Source of the DNA: Panacagrimonas perspica
Lineage (GTDB): Bacteria > Pseudomonadota > Gammaproteobacteria > Nevskiales > Nevskiaceae
Assembly: GCF_004364935.1 (NCBI RefSeq)
Contig: NZ_SOBT01000008.1
Span: forward strand, 2,297,534-2,361,533
DNA length: 64,000 nt
Direction of reading: 5' to 3'
The notes beneath the pieces were generated by a model that was given only the letters and a program-made list of their open reading frames with translations, did no database searches and was not told the origin of the DNA. Positions 9,278-18,075 of the stretch are shown here, one piece after another (the stretch's first letter is position 1; each line of letters starts with the position of its first letter). Both the position numbers and the translations under genes were made by a program.

Positions 9278-10396
9278 ATGGACTACCTCAAGTACTGGAC
9301 GCCGGTTGCGGTTCTCGCTGCGAGCATCGCAGGCCTGGTGGCCGGCGGCGACTGGGTCTGGGTCGGCATCGGGACCTTCCCGGTTCTCGCGCTGCTCGAC
9401 ACGATCGTCGGCGCCGACTACAGCCAGCGCCGCATGTCGAACGGCACGCTCGCCAACCTGCCGATCTGGATCTGCTCGATCGGACCGTTGCTGCAGTTCT
9501 TCGTGCTGGCCTGGGCCGTCACCGCTCACGATCTCAGCGGCTGGCAGATGGCCGGCGCCGTCATGGGCGTGGCCTGGATGGGCGTCGTTCCGCTGGTCCC
9601 TGCCTCTCACGAGCTGTACCACATGCGCGGTCCCCTGCCCCGCTTCGTCGGTCACTACGTGCAGCTCTGCTACCTGGATTGCACGCGCGACATCGGGCAC
9701 GTGATCAACCATCACATCGATGTGGCCACCGAAGAAGACGGCGACACCGCCAAGCGCGGCATGGGCCTGTACGCGTTCACCTGGGGATCGCTGATCCACA
9801 GCACAGTCTTCGCCCAGAAAATGGAAGGGCTCGCGTTGCGGAAGAAGGGATTGAGCGCCTGGAACATCCGGCATCGCGGTTACAGAGCGCTGCTGGCGCT
9901 GGCCGTGTTCCACGTCGCCATCTTCGCGGTGGGCGGCTGGGTCGCCGTGGGCCTGGCATTCGCCGCACAGGTCGTCGCCCGCCTCTGGGTCGAGTCGTTC
10001 AATTACTTCCAGCATTACGGCCTGATTCGCCTCAAGGGCGCGCCGATCGGTCGTCGTCATGTCTGGAATCACCTCGGCTGGTTCTCCCGCACCGTCGCGT
10101 TCGAGATCACCAACCACGCCGATCACCACCTGAATTCCTACCAGGTCTTCCACAAGCTGACGCCGCATCGCGAAGGCATCCTGATGCCCAGCGTGTTCGT
10201 GTGCTTCCTCGCGGCGCTGATTCCCCCGGTCTGGCACGAGCTGATCATCAAGCCGGCACTGAAGCGCTGGGACACGGAATACGCGACGCCCGAAGAGCGC
10301 GCGCGCGCCGCCAGGCAGAATGCCGCGGCCGGCTGGCCGGATTGGCAGAACGACACCGGAATAGAGATCGGCAAGGCCGCGACCGTGGGGATCTGA
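9278..10396 (+). CDS. Membrane di-iron hydroxylase, AlkB/XylM type
   Basis: Integral-membrane non-haem di-iron monooxygenase, 372 residues, expected to hydroxylate a terminal methyl group of an alkane or alkyl-arene with rubredoxin or a ferredoxin reductase as electron donor. All histidine boxes of the family are present: HELYH (111-115), H141-VIN-H145-H146, NYFQHYG (242-248) and NHADHH (279-284), set between hydrophobic membrane segments. Length (XylM and AlkB are about 370-400) fits. I chose ATG 9278 because CGGAGG at 9266-9271 is spaced six bases from it; the ATG at 9272 would touch the ribosome site. No rubredoxin or reductase gene is next to it. The substrate (alkane, xylene/cymene-like or other) cannot be settled here. 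Confidence 0.9.
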   Translation: MDYLKYWTPVAVLAASIAGLVAGGDWVWVGIGTFPVLALLDTIVGADYSQRRMSNGTLANLPIWICSIGPLLQFFVLAWAVTAHDLSGWQMAGAVMGVAWMGVVPLVPASHELYHMRGPLPRFVGHYVQLCYLDCTRDIGHVINHHIDVATEEDGDTAKRGMGLYAFTWGSLIHSTVFAQKMEGLALRKKGLSAWNIRHRGYRALLALAVFHVAIFAVGGWVAVGLAFAAQVVARLWVESFNYFQHYGLIRLKGAPIGRRHVWNHLGWFSRTVAFEITNHADHHLNSYQVFHKLTPHREGILMPSVFVCFLAALIPPVWHELIIKPALKRWDTEYATPEERARAARQNAAAGWPDWQNDTGIEIGKAATVGI

Positions 10397-10450
10397 GCCG
10401 CGCCTGGTTTTTCGGGGACTCGACTCAAGGGTCCCAAACAGCAGCAACGG

Positions 10451-10482
10451 ATGGCCGACCTGAGCAGGTCGGCCATTTTTTT
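10451..10482 (+). terminator. Rho-independent terminator after the hydroxylase
   Basis: Perfect 11-bp stem ATGGCCGACCT / AGGTCGGCCAT with a GAGC loop followed by seven T's. Confidence 0.92.
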
Positions 10483-10593
10483 GGCCCCGTCATTTCAGGG
10501 AACGATCCTCGCCTCACGCACGTGCTGACAACCAGAACTCTCTGACCGACCCTCACACCGCCTCGTGGGAAGCGTCCGCCTCTTCGGGACCAG

Positions 10594-11229
10594 ATGAAGG
10601 ACTGGCTCTTTCCGATCGTCGTCGCGGTCGCGATCTGCGCGTGTGCGCTGTATCTGCTGGAGCGAAGTTTCGTGATACCGCCTCGGGATTCTGCCGAAAC
10701 TGAGCCGACTCAGGGATCGGGCGAGCGACCGACGACGCCGGAGCTCGATGCGCGACGTCCCGCGGCGAACCCGGCAAGCCTTCCTCCATCCCCGTCTGTC
10801 CCCGACGTCGAAGCTCTGCGCGCTCAATGCGTGGCCGAAACCCGATCCGGGAACGGGCTGACGCCCAGCCTGCAGAGCGCGTGCGAGCGCTTCGCCGCGG
10901 CGTCGCGCGGGACCCTGCCGGCGGCCCGCATGCCGCCGCCCCCTGCATCGATCTCGAGTCCGGGCCGTCAAGCGACGCGCCGGTCTGATCCGAATGCGGA
11001 GGGCGGTCTGGCGTACGTCGACATCCCAATGACCGACTGCGCGCGACATCACGGCTACGGGACGATCGACTACCGCCGATGCCGAGCAAGAGTCGCGGAA
11101 GAGCTTCGCTCCGATTGCCGTCGATATACCGAACGGGCCAACACGGCCAGCGGAGAACACCGCCAACACCTTCGCAACTGGGCGCGCTCCTACTGCCGCG
11201 AGGTCGATCGCTACCGCGTCACGGACTGA
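10594..11229 (+). CDS. Membrane-anchored protein of unknown function
   Basis: 211 residues. One N-terminal transmembrane helix (LFPIVVAVAICACALYLL, about 5-22) leads into a Pro/Ala/Ser-rich linker and a C-terminal region with paired cysteines (TDCARHHGYGTIDYRRC and later DCRRYTE, SYCREVD) and many Arg/Glu residues. I do not recognise a family. The single anchor suggests that the rest faces the periplasm, where the cysteines could form disulfides. It stands alone between a strong terminator and another unknown gene. Confidence 0.7.
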   Translation: MKDWLFPIVVAVAICACALYLLERSFVIPPRDSAETEPTQGSGERPTTPELDARRPAANPASLPPSPSVPDVEALRAQCVAETRSGNGLTPSLQSACERFAAASRGTLPAARMPPPPASISSPGRQATRRSDPNAEGGLAYVDIPMTDCARHHGYGTIDYRRCRARVAEELRSDCRRYTERANTASGEHRQHLRNWARSYCREVDRYRVTD

Positions 11230-11378
11230 GTCGCGGCATGAGCAAAACCTGCGACATCCATCAACGCTCGCCCTGCACATCCATCACGAACCCCTTCACA
11301 TCCGCCGAATCCACCCGGCCCCCTTCATCACCAATCATCAGGAACCCTTGATCCATCGATGCAACCACTGCCGCTGCA

Positions 11379-11744
11379 ATGGTGCTTTCGGACCCCGACA
11401 AGTTCTTCAAGTACTACCCGCTGCAGATGGTCGGTGCCGCAGGGCCCTGGACGCAGAACGGCATCAGCACGAAGACGTTCTATGTCGGGAAGCGGAATGC
11501 AGGGACGATCGGAACCGTCGGAGGAAAGGAGGGGCACTACGGCGCCACGCGGCCAGGCTTCATGCACAAGAAGAACATCTCCAGTTTGAAGATGTCGGTC
11601 GGTGTCGTCCCGGGCCGTTCGGGTGCCTTGACCACACACGGCATTCCGATGGTGAACTACAACTCCAACAAGTACGGTGGCATCGACCTGCACGGCAACA
11701 TCGCGGCGAAGCCGCATTTCGTCCCATCCCCGGCGGCCAACTAA
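11379..11744 (+). CDS. Hypothetical protein, orphan
   Basis: 121 residues, no signal peptide or membrane segment, rich in Gly, Lys, Asn and Tyr (KYGGIDLHGN, VNYNSNKYGG), very unlike the Arg-rich shadow frames around it, which supports real coding. It has no motif that I can name. A ribosome site is not obvious before ATG 11379, so the start is uncertain. Confidence 0.5.
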   Translation: MVLSDPDKFFKYYPLQMVGAAGPWTQNGISTKTFYVGKRNAGTIGTVGGKEGHYGATRPGFMHKKNISSLKMSVGVVPGRSGALTTHGIPMVNYNSNKYGGIDLHGNIAAKPHFVPSPAAN

Positions 11745-11881
11745 TTGCCTGGTGCCTTCACCCCGGCCCGCTGACGCCGCTGTAGCGATCCTGCGACGGA
11801 CTCCACGCGGCAAGACATCTCCACGGTTCCGGGTCGTGCGTCCGACCGGCAGATCGGCTCTGCCGGTCATGGCATCTCGCC

Positions 11882-13147
11882 TCAGTCCAGGATCGATTCG
11901 TAACGCGAGAACGCAATCCACACCAGCGCTCCCGCGGACGTGATGCCGGCCGCGAGCAGGAACACCGCGTTGTACGACCCGGTGAGATCCAGCATCCACC
12001 CCGTCACCGCCACGCCGATGATGCCGGGCAAGGTTCCCGCGGTATTGGTCACGCCCACGACGATGTCGGCGTGCTTGGGCGTGATCTCGAGATGGTTCGG
12101 TGCATAGCCGGCCCAGGTCAGTCCCAGTGCACCGAGCGCGCCGCACATCAGCAACACCGCGCCGGTCGGCGTCGTCGGTTGCGAGATCAGCAGCATGAAC
12201 GCCGAGGCGCCGAGCAGGCCGCTGACCTGCATGAGCTTGCGCACCGTCGGCAGCCGCATGCCGCGACGAAGCAGCGCGTCGGCGACCCAGGCGCTGAGAT
12301 TGGCGACCAGGAACAGGCTCAGCCAGGGCGCCGCCGCCGCGAATCCGGCCTTGGCGAGGTTCAGGCCTTGCACGTCGCGGAAGTAGCTCGGCAACCACGA
12401 GAGCAGCACGTACAGGATCCAGTTGCTGCAGAAGTGGTTGAACACCAGCGCCCAGAACGCCGGCGCGCGAACGAGTCGGCCGACCGGCAGCGGCGAGCGC
12501 TCGTCGTTGCGCACGTCGACATTCGCGGCGATGTAATCGCGCTCTTCGACCGACAGCGTCGGGTGCCGCGCCGGCGAGTTGTGGATGCGCGGAAACCAGA
12601 AGAATGCGAGCACGATACCGAGGAAGCCGAACGCGTAGAACACGCTGGTCCAGCCGTAATGCGTGACCAGCAGACCCGACAGCGCAAGGCCGACGACGGT
12701 GCCCAGCGGCACGCCGCCGAGCGTCGCCGCCACCACGCGCGACCGCTCGTTGCGCGGGATCCACTTGCTGTAGAGGTTGTAGGTGGCAGGGAACGTTGCC
12801 GATTCGCCCAGACCGAGCACGATGCGCGACAGGATCAGCGCGCCGAAACCGGCCATCGCGGCAATCGGCGTGATCAACGTGAAGAACGACCACAGCAGCA
12901 GCGCGACTCCCAGGGTCAGGCGGCCGCCGACGCGGTTCGAGAGCCACCCGGCCGGGATCTGCCCGAGCATGTAGCCGAGAAAGAACGACGACATCACCAG
13001 GCCCTTCTCGGTCCCCGACCAGCCAAAATGCTCGGCCATCGGGATGATCGCGACAGCGATGTTGACGCGATCGATATAGCAGACGAACGCTGCGAGAAAG
13101 CACAGCAACACCAGCGCGTGGCGCTTGCCCAGACCCGGGCTCCCCAT
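11882..13147 (-). CDS. MFS transporter, anion:cation symporter-like
   Basis: Twelve-helix major facilitator of 421 residues. It has the typical first helix with CYIDRVNIAVA, the loop 2-3 signature GYMLGQIPAGWLSNRVGG and a repeated half after about residue 210, as in the anion:cation symporter branch (glucarate, galactonate and aromatic acid carriers). The start at ATG 13147 has GGGAG about nine bases upstream; a longer ORF to 13243 has a non-hydrophobic N-terminus and is less likely. No catabolic neighbour hints at the substrate, so a carboxylate is only a guess. Confidence 0.88.
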   Translation of the reverse strand: MGSPGLGKRHALVLLCFLAAFVCYIDRVNIAVAIIPMAEHFGWSGTEKGLVMSSFFLGYMLGQIPAGWLSNRVGGRLTLGVALLLWSFFTLITPIAAMAGFGALILSRIVLGLGESATFPATYNLYSKWIPRNERSRVVAATLGGVPLGTVVGLALSGLLVTHYGWTSVFYAFGFLGIVLAFFWFPRIHNSPARHPTLSVEERDYIAANVDVRNDERSPLPVGRLVRAPAFWALVFNHFCSNWILYVLLSWLPSYFRDVQGLNLAKAGFAAAAPWLSLFLVANLSAWVADALLRRGMRLPTVRKLMQVSGLLGASAFMLLISQPTTPTGAVLLMCGALGALGLTWAGYAPNHLEITPKHADIVVGVTNTAGTLPGIIGVAVTGWMLDLTGSYNAVFLLAAGITSAGALVWIAFSRYESILD

Positions 13148-13480
13148 GTTCAAGCACTCCCAATTTCGCGTGATTTCATGTGCGCGCCCGAACGGCTCGC
13201 ATCTGGACGTCGGCGCCGCGCAAATGTCCGCGCCGTGAATCATCGACGCGATGGGCCATCATCCGGCGTGAGCATCACCGCAAGCCGCGGCCGGCGGAAC
13301 CACGCAGTTCGGGGATTCCCGGTCCTCGAACGAGGAGCGGATACCGGAGCGCCGGCAACGCCGAAGCCCGCTCCGGATGCCAGGGGCGCCCCTTCACGGG
13401 ACACACGGCCGCAACACACGGCACGCCCCGTGCGTGCATAGTCGCGCCCCCATTGAACCGGCCCGGAGCCCTTTGTCCCC
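13148..13480. other. Intergenic stretch between divergent genes
   Basis: 333 bp between the MFS transporter and the ParA-like gene. It must hold both promoters. I see no gene, tRNA or strong repeat. Confidence 0.5.
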
Positions 13481-14176
13481 ATGTCCACGATCCACTTCAT
13501 CGGCGGCGAGAAAGGTGGCGTCGGCAAGTCGCTGGTGGCGCGCTTGCTGTCCCAGTATTTGATCGATCACAACCTGCCGTTTCTCGGCTTCGATTCGGAT
13601 CGCTCTCACGGGGCGCTGCTGCGCTTCTATTCGAACTACGCATCTCCGGTGGTGGTCGACCATTACGAGAGCCTGGACAAGGTCGTCGAGGCCGCCACCG
13701 AGGACAGCGAGCGCCGAATCCTGGTGGACCTGGCGGCGCAAACACACCAGCCGCTCGTGAAGTGGATGGAAGAATCGGGGATGCTCGAGCTGGCCCACGA
13801 GTTCGGCATCAAGGTGCGCTACTGGCACGTGATGGATTCGGGCAAGGACTCCGTCGACCTGCTGCGTCGCCTGCTCGATCGCTTCGGCGCGCAACTCGAC
13901 TACGTGCTGGTTCTCAACCAGCTTCGCGGTGACGATTTCGACATCTTAGAGAGCTCCGGAGAGAAGGAACGCGCGCTCGCGCTGGGCGCCCGGATCATCC
14001 GCATTCCGCGCCTGCACGAGTCGGCGATGACCCGCATCGATGCGCGCAGCACCAGCTTCTGGGCCGCCACGAACAGCGCGGACAAGGAGGCCACGGGCCT
14101 GGGCCTGCTGGAGCGTCAGCGCGTCAAGGTGTGGCTGAACAAGGCCAACGCCGAGCTCGCCCAGGTCGGCGTCTGA
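13481..14176 (+). CDS. TraL/ParA-like P-loop ATPase, orphan
   Basis: Deviant-Walker ATPase of the MinD/ParA superfamily, 231 residues. The P-loop is GGEKGGVGKS (8-17) with the signature lysine, followed by GFDSDRSHG (switch-like aspartate) and VDLAAQTHQ. It resembles the TraL/mobilisation ATPases of conjugative plasmids more than chromosomal ParA. No parB, relaxase or transfer gene is nearby, so it is either a domesticated plasmid gene or a cellular regulator with another role. Confidence 0.8.
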   Translation: MSTIHFIGGEKGGVGKSLVARLLSQYLIDHNLPFLGFDSDRSHGALLRFYSNYASPVVVDHYESLDKVVEAATEDSERRILVDLAAQTHQPLVKWMEESGMLELAHEFGIKVRYWHVMDSGKDSVDLLRRLLDRFGAQLDYVLVLNQLRGDDFDILESSGEKERALALGARIIRIPRLHESAMTRIDARSTSFWAATNSADKEATGLGLLERQRVKVWLNKANAELAQVGV

Positions 14177-14448
14177 AACGGCGGCTCGCGTAACGCGCAC
14201 CGCCAGGACGTCCCGGTACGAAAACCCGCTGGCCGGCCCAGTCGTCGGCTCACCGGCTTTTTTGAAGCTTGTCCCGATGCCCGCTCCGGCCGTTCGCGGA
14301 ACGCACCCGGACGGCCGCATCCGAAGCGGTCGCCGCCAGCCCTCGAAACGCGCTTCGGAGACCGCGTCAACGGGCTATGGCCCACGAAGCCCCTCTGTAG
14401 GTACCATCGAATCACGGCACCTCCGGCTAAGAATCAGAGGGACGCGTC

Positions 14449-14751
14449 ATGACGCAACCGTCGCAGATGAGGCCGTCAGGGCTTCTGGAATTATCCAGAT
14501 GGCTCGCCTGCCTCACGTCGCTGGGGATCCTGGTCTGGATCCCCCAAACGCCTGTGCTTTTCTTCGCGTTGTGCGCGGGCACGCCGGTCGAGTTCTACGA
14601 GGCGGACCTCAATCACGACGACTACGTCTCCGTCATCGAAGCGGGCTATGCCTGCAATCTCGATTCGAGGCCGGTGCGGCGGCACGGGCACACCTGCACG
14701 GAGTTCTACAACCGCGTCGATTGGCGGCCGATCAAGGAAGTCTGCGAATAA
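14449..14751 (+). CDS. Small membrane-anchored protein with one EF-hand-like loop
   Basis: 100 residues. A hydrophobic segment (about 15-43, LACLTSLGILVWIPQTPVLF) is followed by a calcium-loop-like stretch DLNHDDYVSVIE, with acidic or polar residues at loop positions 1, 3, 5, 9 and 12; the usual glycine at position 6 is Asp. Three cysteines follow. It may bind calcium in the periplasm. The family is not recognised. Confidence 0.55.
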   Translation: MTQPSQMRPSGLLELSRWLACLTSLGILVWIPQTPVLFFALCAGTPVEFYEADLNHDDYVSVIEAGYACNLDSRPVRRHGHTCTEFYNRVDWRPIKEVCE

Positions 14752-14794
14752 GGATTCGACCCGATCCGCTCCATCGGAGCCGGAAGCTGTCGCG

Positions 14795-15229
14795 CTACTT
14801 GGCTCGCGTCACCAGACAGCTGCAGGTGGCGTGCGCCACCAGCTTGCCGGCGCTGTCGTACATCGAGCCTTCCGAGACGCCCAGGCGTGCCGACATGTTC
14901 AGGACCTTGCCTTCGGCGCGGTAGGTCTCGCCGACTCTCAGCGGCCTCAGCATCTTCACGGCAAGGTCGACGGTGCCGTACGTGGCGCCGGCCTCGAGCA
15001 TCGTGTGGACCGCGCAGCCGGTGACCGAATCGAGCACGGTGCAGGCGAATCCGCCGTGCACGCCTCCCATCGGATTCAGGTGGCGCTGGTCGGGGATGGC
15101 CTCGAACGCGGCGAAACCCTCGGAGACCTCGACGGGCCGCATGCCCATCGTGGTGCCGATCGATGCCGCGCGGCCCTCGCCTGCTACAAAGGACTGCATC
15201 AGTTCGAGGCCGCTCATCTTCGCGCTCAT
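14795..15229 (-). CDS. PaaI-type hotdog thioesterase
   Basis: Acyl-CoA thioesterase of 144 residues with the hotdog core HLNPMGGVHGGFACTVLDS (central helix with the G-G-V-H-G-G loop) typical of PaaI/YdiI proteins. These tetramers hydrolyse aryl- or acyl-CoA and protect the CoA pool when pathways stall. It stands alone on the minus strand, and the substrate is not predictable from context. Confidence 0.88.
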   Translation of the reverse strand: MSAKMSGLELMQSFVAGEGRAASIGTTMGMRPVEVSEGFAAFEAIPDQRHLNPMGGVHGGFACTVLDSVTGCAVHTMLEAGATYGTVDLAVKMLRPLRVGETYRAEGKVLNMSARLGVSEGSMYDSAGKLVAHATCSCLVTRAK

Positions 15230-15339
15230 GTCGTGCTCGCCGGAGTTCTCGAGTCGAGCTTAATTCAGCAACCGGCGCTTGTTGTGGCAGGTTGCGTCGG
15301 AAGCCAACGCGACACCCGTGGATCGCGCCTCGGTCCCGT

Positions 15340-15678
15340 TTACGAACCGATGCCGAAGCGCTGCCGCAGGTACACCGCCACCGCGTCGTACTCCTTGCGA
15401 TCAAGGGTCTCCCAGAGCGTGTCGTCCTCGAAGAAGCGGCGGGCGACCGTTTCGTCGAGCGGCTTTTCGCCGAGCGGGCAGGTCGTGCAGCCGAGCTTCA
15501 CGGCATAGATCTCCTTGCCGTACTCGTACTGCCGGTAATCGGGAACATCGCGCTTGGTCCGAGGATCCCGGTCCGGAGAGGGCGCCCGCGGCTGGGGCAT
15601 GATCGACTGGGCGGCGGCGGCGAACGACGCCGACATCAGGACTGCAGCGACGATGGCCTTGCGGGATGACGAACGCAC
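15340..15678 (-). CDS. Small exported protein with a CTTC motif
   Basis: 112 residues. The N-terminus (RKAIVAAVLMSASFAAAAQS) is a clear signal peptide with cleavage near AAA-Q. The mature part is polar, with a KLGCTTCP motif (two cysteines, no following histidine, so not a haem site) and an acidic Phe/Trp-rich end. The GTG at 15678 was chosen because GGAG is spaced eight bases before it; a TTG at 15693 lies within that ribosome site. Function unknown; a periplasmic redox or metal-binding role is possible. Confidence 0.7.
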   Translation of the reverse strand: MRSSSRKAIVAAVLMSASFAAAAQSIMPQPRAPSPDRDPRTKRDVPDYRQYEYGKEIYAVKLGCTTCPLGEKPLDETVARRFFEDDTLWETLDRKEYDAVAVYLRQRFGIGS

Positions 15679-15810
15679 GCTTGCACACTCCAACGGGGGA
15701 TCCGGCTGTGCATGCTAATCGCAGCGGCCACGCGTCTCCAGCCCCGGCTTGGGGCAAGTTCGTTCAGCTTTGAGCCCAAGTCACCGCGCCGATCGAACCG
15801 GCGCTTCGGT

Positions 15811-16566
15811 TCAACCTGCCATCGCCTTGTTCCGTGCCCACAGCGCACCGGCAGCGGCGACCAGCAGCACGCCCACCATGATCGCGATCTGCGACTTGGA
15901 CGGATTGCGCAACACCTGGCGCAACTGGTGGCCGAAGGCCGTCATCAGCAGGTTGCCCGGCAACAATCCCAGCAGGGTTCCGAACGCAAAGGGCACCGCA
16001 CGTACGTGCGCGGCGCCGGCGGCGAGATTCACCACCCCGTAGGGCGCCACCGGCAGCAGGCGCAGCGTCGCGATTCCCAGCACGCCGCTCTTCTTCAGCA
16101 TCTGCGTGATGCGGTCGATCGCCGTGCTGTCGATCCGGCTCAGGCGCTTGCCGCCGAAGCGACGGCCCAGCGCGTAGGTGAACATCGCCGACGCCAGGCT
16201 GCCCGCCATGGCGCAAGGCAGCCCCCAGGCGGTGCCCATGCCCAGGATCGTCGCGGCGTTGAGAATGGTGTTCGGGAAGAACACGGCATTGGCCGCCACG
16301 TAGACCATCACGATGATCAATGGCGCCCAGGGATTGCGGCGCATGCCGTGCAGCCAGGTGGCGATCGCCTCGGTGTCCGCCACTTCGTGCAGCGGCGAGA
16401 ACCGCCAGGCCGCCGCAATGGCCACCAGCACCAGGAAACCGATGGCAGCCGCGATCAGCGCGCGGCGCGAGCCGGACTTGTCACGTTCGGGGGCGTCGCT
16501 GGCCAGGGTTGGCGCCTCGGGTGCCGTCGACGGATCCGGCGTCGGCGCGGGCATCACCACGTCCAT
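15811..16566 (-). CDS. TVP38/TMEM64 (VTT-domain) membrane protein
   Basis: About 251 residues. After a Pro-rich cytoplasmic tail and one helix (ALIAAAIGFLVLVAIAAAW) comes the VTT/DedA-like core, with the pattern FFPNTILNAATILGMG, YALGRRFGG and RLLPVAPYGVVNLAAG. Relatives are lipid scramblase-like or transport proteins of the inner membrane. Start choice between ATG 16566 and ATG 16554 is open. Confidence 0.85.
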   Translation of the reverse strand: MDVVMPAPTPDPSTAPEAPTLASDAPERDKSGSRRALIAAAIGFLVLVAIAAAWRFSPLHEVADTEAIATWLHGMRRNPWAPLIIVMVYVAANAVFFPNTILNAATILGMGTAWGLPCAMAGSLASAMFTYALGRRFGGKRLSRIDSTAIDRITQMLKKSGVLGIATLRLLPVAPYGVVNLAAGAAHVRAVPFAFGTLLGLLPGNLLMTAFGHQLRQVLRNPSKSQIAIMVGVLLVAAAGALWARNKAMAG

Positions 16567-16742
16567 TGCGGACCCAAACGCGGCAGCGGCGGCGGAATCA
16601 GGCAACCCGCGCGGTCGCAGCGCGGGTGAGGTTGAAGGAGTGGGCGCACGGTTCGAAGGGAGGCGGCTGCGGCAGCCGCCGTGGCGCAATCGGCGTGCCC
16701 GGCGTTACCGTGCGTTGCGGTTGATGCCGCGCCCTGCAGGGA

Positions 16743-17198
16743 ATGCGGCCCCCGACCCGAGTGACCCCGACCACTTTCTATCGAGGCAGCCTCGTGTCGC
16801 CCGTGCTGATACCGGCGCTGACCTGGTGGCTGTGGCCGAACATGGGAACCGCGATCCTGATCATGTCGCTGGTGATCGCAGGCCTGCCGTACCTGGCCTT
16901 CGCGTGCTTTCTGAGCTGGAAGCTCGGCCGCGTGCCGCCGACCGGCGACGTCCCGCAGCCGATCCTGCTGGCCCCGGCCTACTTCCTGCCGTTCGAACTC
17001 GTCGCCGTCCTCGCATGGTCCGCCCACCTCGAAGGCTTCGGTCTCAACCTGCTCGGCGCGCTGCTGGGCTTTCTGCCGATCGCGATGTTCCTGGTGATGT
17101 TCGGCTACTTCTATGTCGGCGCCACGATCCTGCTGCTCGTCCTGTTTCGCCGGCTGGGATGGGTTCGGGCACCGGACAGAGCCGCCGTCGCGGCCTGA
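16743..17198 (+). CDS. Small integral membrane protein, unknown
   Basis: 151 residues with four to five hydrophobic segments (for example LVSPVLIPALTWWLW, ILIMSLVIAGLPYLAFACF, LNLLGALLGFLPIAMFLVMF). No family is recognised. It is convergent with the RcnB-like gene across a strong hairpin. Confidence 0.7.
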   Translation: MRPPTRVTPTTFYRGSLVSPVLIPALTWWLWPNMGTAILIMSLVIAGLPYLAFACFLSWKLGRVPPTGDVPQPILLAPAYFLPFELVAVLAWSAHLEGFGLNLLGALLGFLPIAMFLVMFGYFYVGATILLLVLFRRLGWVRAPDRAAVAA

Positions 17199-17290
17199 GC
17201 GGCTCCAGCATTCATCGCCGCGCCCGCTGAACGATTGCAGCGCCGGCCATTGTTGACCGCGCCGCTGCTCGGCGGCCGGACAAAAGAAAA

Positions 17291-17319
17291 GGGCCCGCCG
17301 ATCCGGCGGGCCCTTCTTC
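17291..17319. terminator. Terminator between convergent genes
   Basis: Perfect 10-bp stem GGGCCCGCCG / CGGCGGGCCC with a three-base loop, A-rich on the left and followed by TTCTTC on the right, so it can serve both converging genes. Confidence 0.85.
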
Positions 17320-17373
17320 ATCGATGTCGCCGAGGAGTGCCTCAGCACTCGCGTCTGCCCATCATTCCGTCGC

Positions 17374-17874
17374 TCACTGGAAGATGTTGTAGACCACCGC
17401 CGCGACGACGCCGGTAGCCACGGCCGTCAGCACCACGTCGTGGTCGACACGCACCCACTGGTGATTGCGCGGCGGCGTGCGCAGACGGTAGCTGCTGTAG
17501 TCATGCACGACGTACCGCGAACCGCGATAACCGGCCGGCAGACGCTCGCCGGCACGCCAGTAGTGATGCGAGTAGCCGCGCGGCGCCTGGTACTTCGCGA
17601 CACGATAACGCTGCTCACGCCACTGCCGTTCACGCGCCTGGCTGTTCCAGTTGCGGTCGTCGTTGCGGTTGTTGCGATTGTCGTAGCGGTTGTCGTGGCG
17701 GTCGTCACGGTCATGACGATCGTCGCGGTCGCGCACGTCGCGATGCTCGATCACCACGACGCGATCGGGACCATGATCGTGGTAGCGGGCGTCCTGCTTG
17801 GGCTTGGCCATCGCGGCCGGTGCAACCGCGAGCCCAAGGCTGAGGGTGGAAGCGAACAGCAGTTGCTTGTACAT
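17374..17874 (-). CDS. RcnB-like periplasmic protein
   Basis: 166 residues. A signal peptide (YKQLLFASTLSLGLAVAPA) is followed by a long Asp/Arg/His/Asn-rich stretch (about 35-85, DRDDRHDRDDRHDNRYDNRN) and the RcnB-type domain YRGSRYVVHDYSSYRLRTPP with HQWVRV, then a hydrophobic end. RcnB in Escherichia coli modulates nickel/cobalt efflux; no rcnA is nearby. ATG 17874 has CGGAG spaced seven bases upstream. The histidine/aspartate-rich region could bind divalent metals. Confidence 0.82.
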   Translation of the reverse strand: MYKQLLFASTLSLGLAVAPAAMAKPKQDARYHDHGPDRVVVIEHRDVRDRDDRHDRDDRHDNRYDNRNNRNDDRNWNSQARERQWREQRYRVAKYQAPRGYSHHYWRAGERLPAGYRGSRYVVHDYSSYRLRTPPRNHQWVRVDHDVVLTAVATGVVAAVVYNIFQ

Positions 17875-18075
17875 GGAAAACTCCGGTGGAGACACGACCC
17901 CACCTTAGGCCCGGGTCACTGAACGACCTCTTAGCCCCAAGCGGATTTACCTTTCTTTACGCCGCGCAACGAAAGCGGAAAACGTGACTCCCGTCGCGCT
18001 CGCACCCGGTTCCAAAGCGCCGCCCGTGCGTCCTACACTCGGACTTTGCGCAGTCCCGCGGACCGGAGCACGACG

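Noticed and set aside
14230-14265. Possible terminator after the ParA-like gene (CCGGC then six T's)
   Set aside because: Only a five-bp stem with a long loop could be drawn; too weak to list.
15340-15678. Haem-binding c-type cytochrome because of CTTC
   Set aside because: The motif is CTTCP, without the histidine needed for haem attachment.
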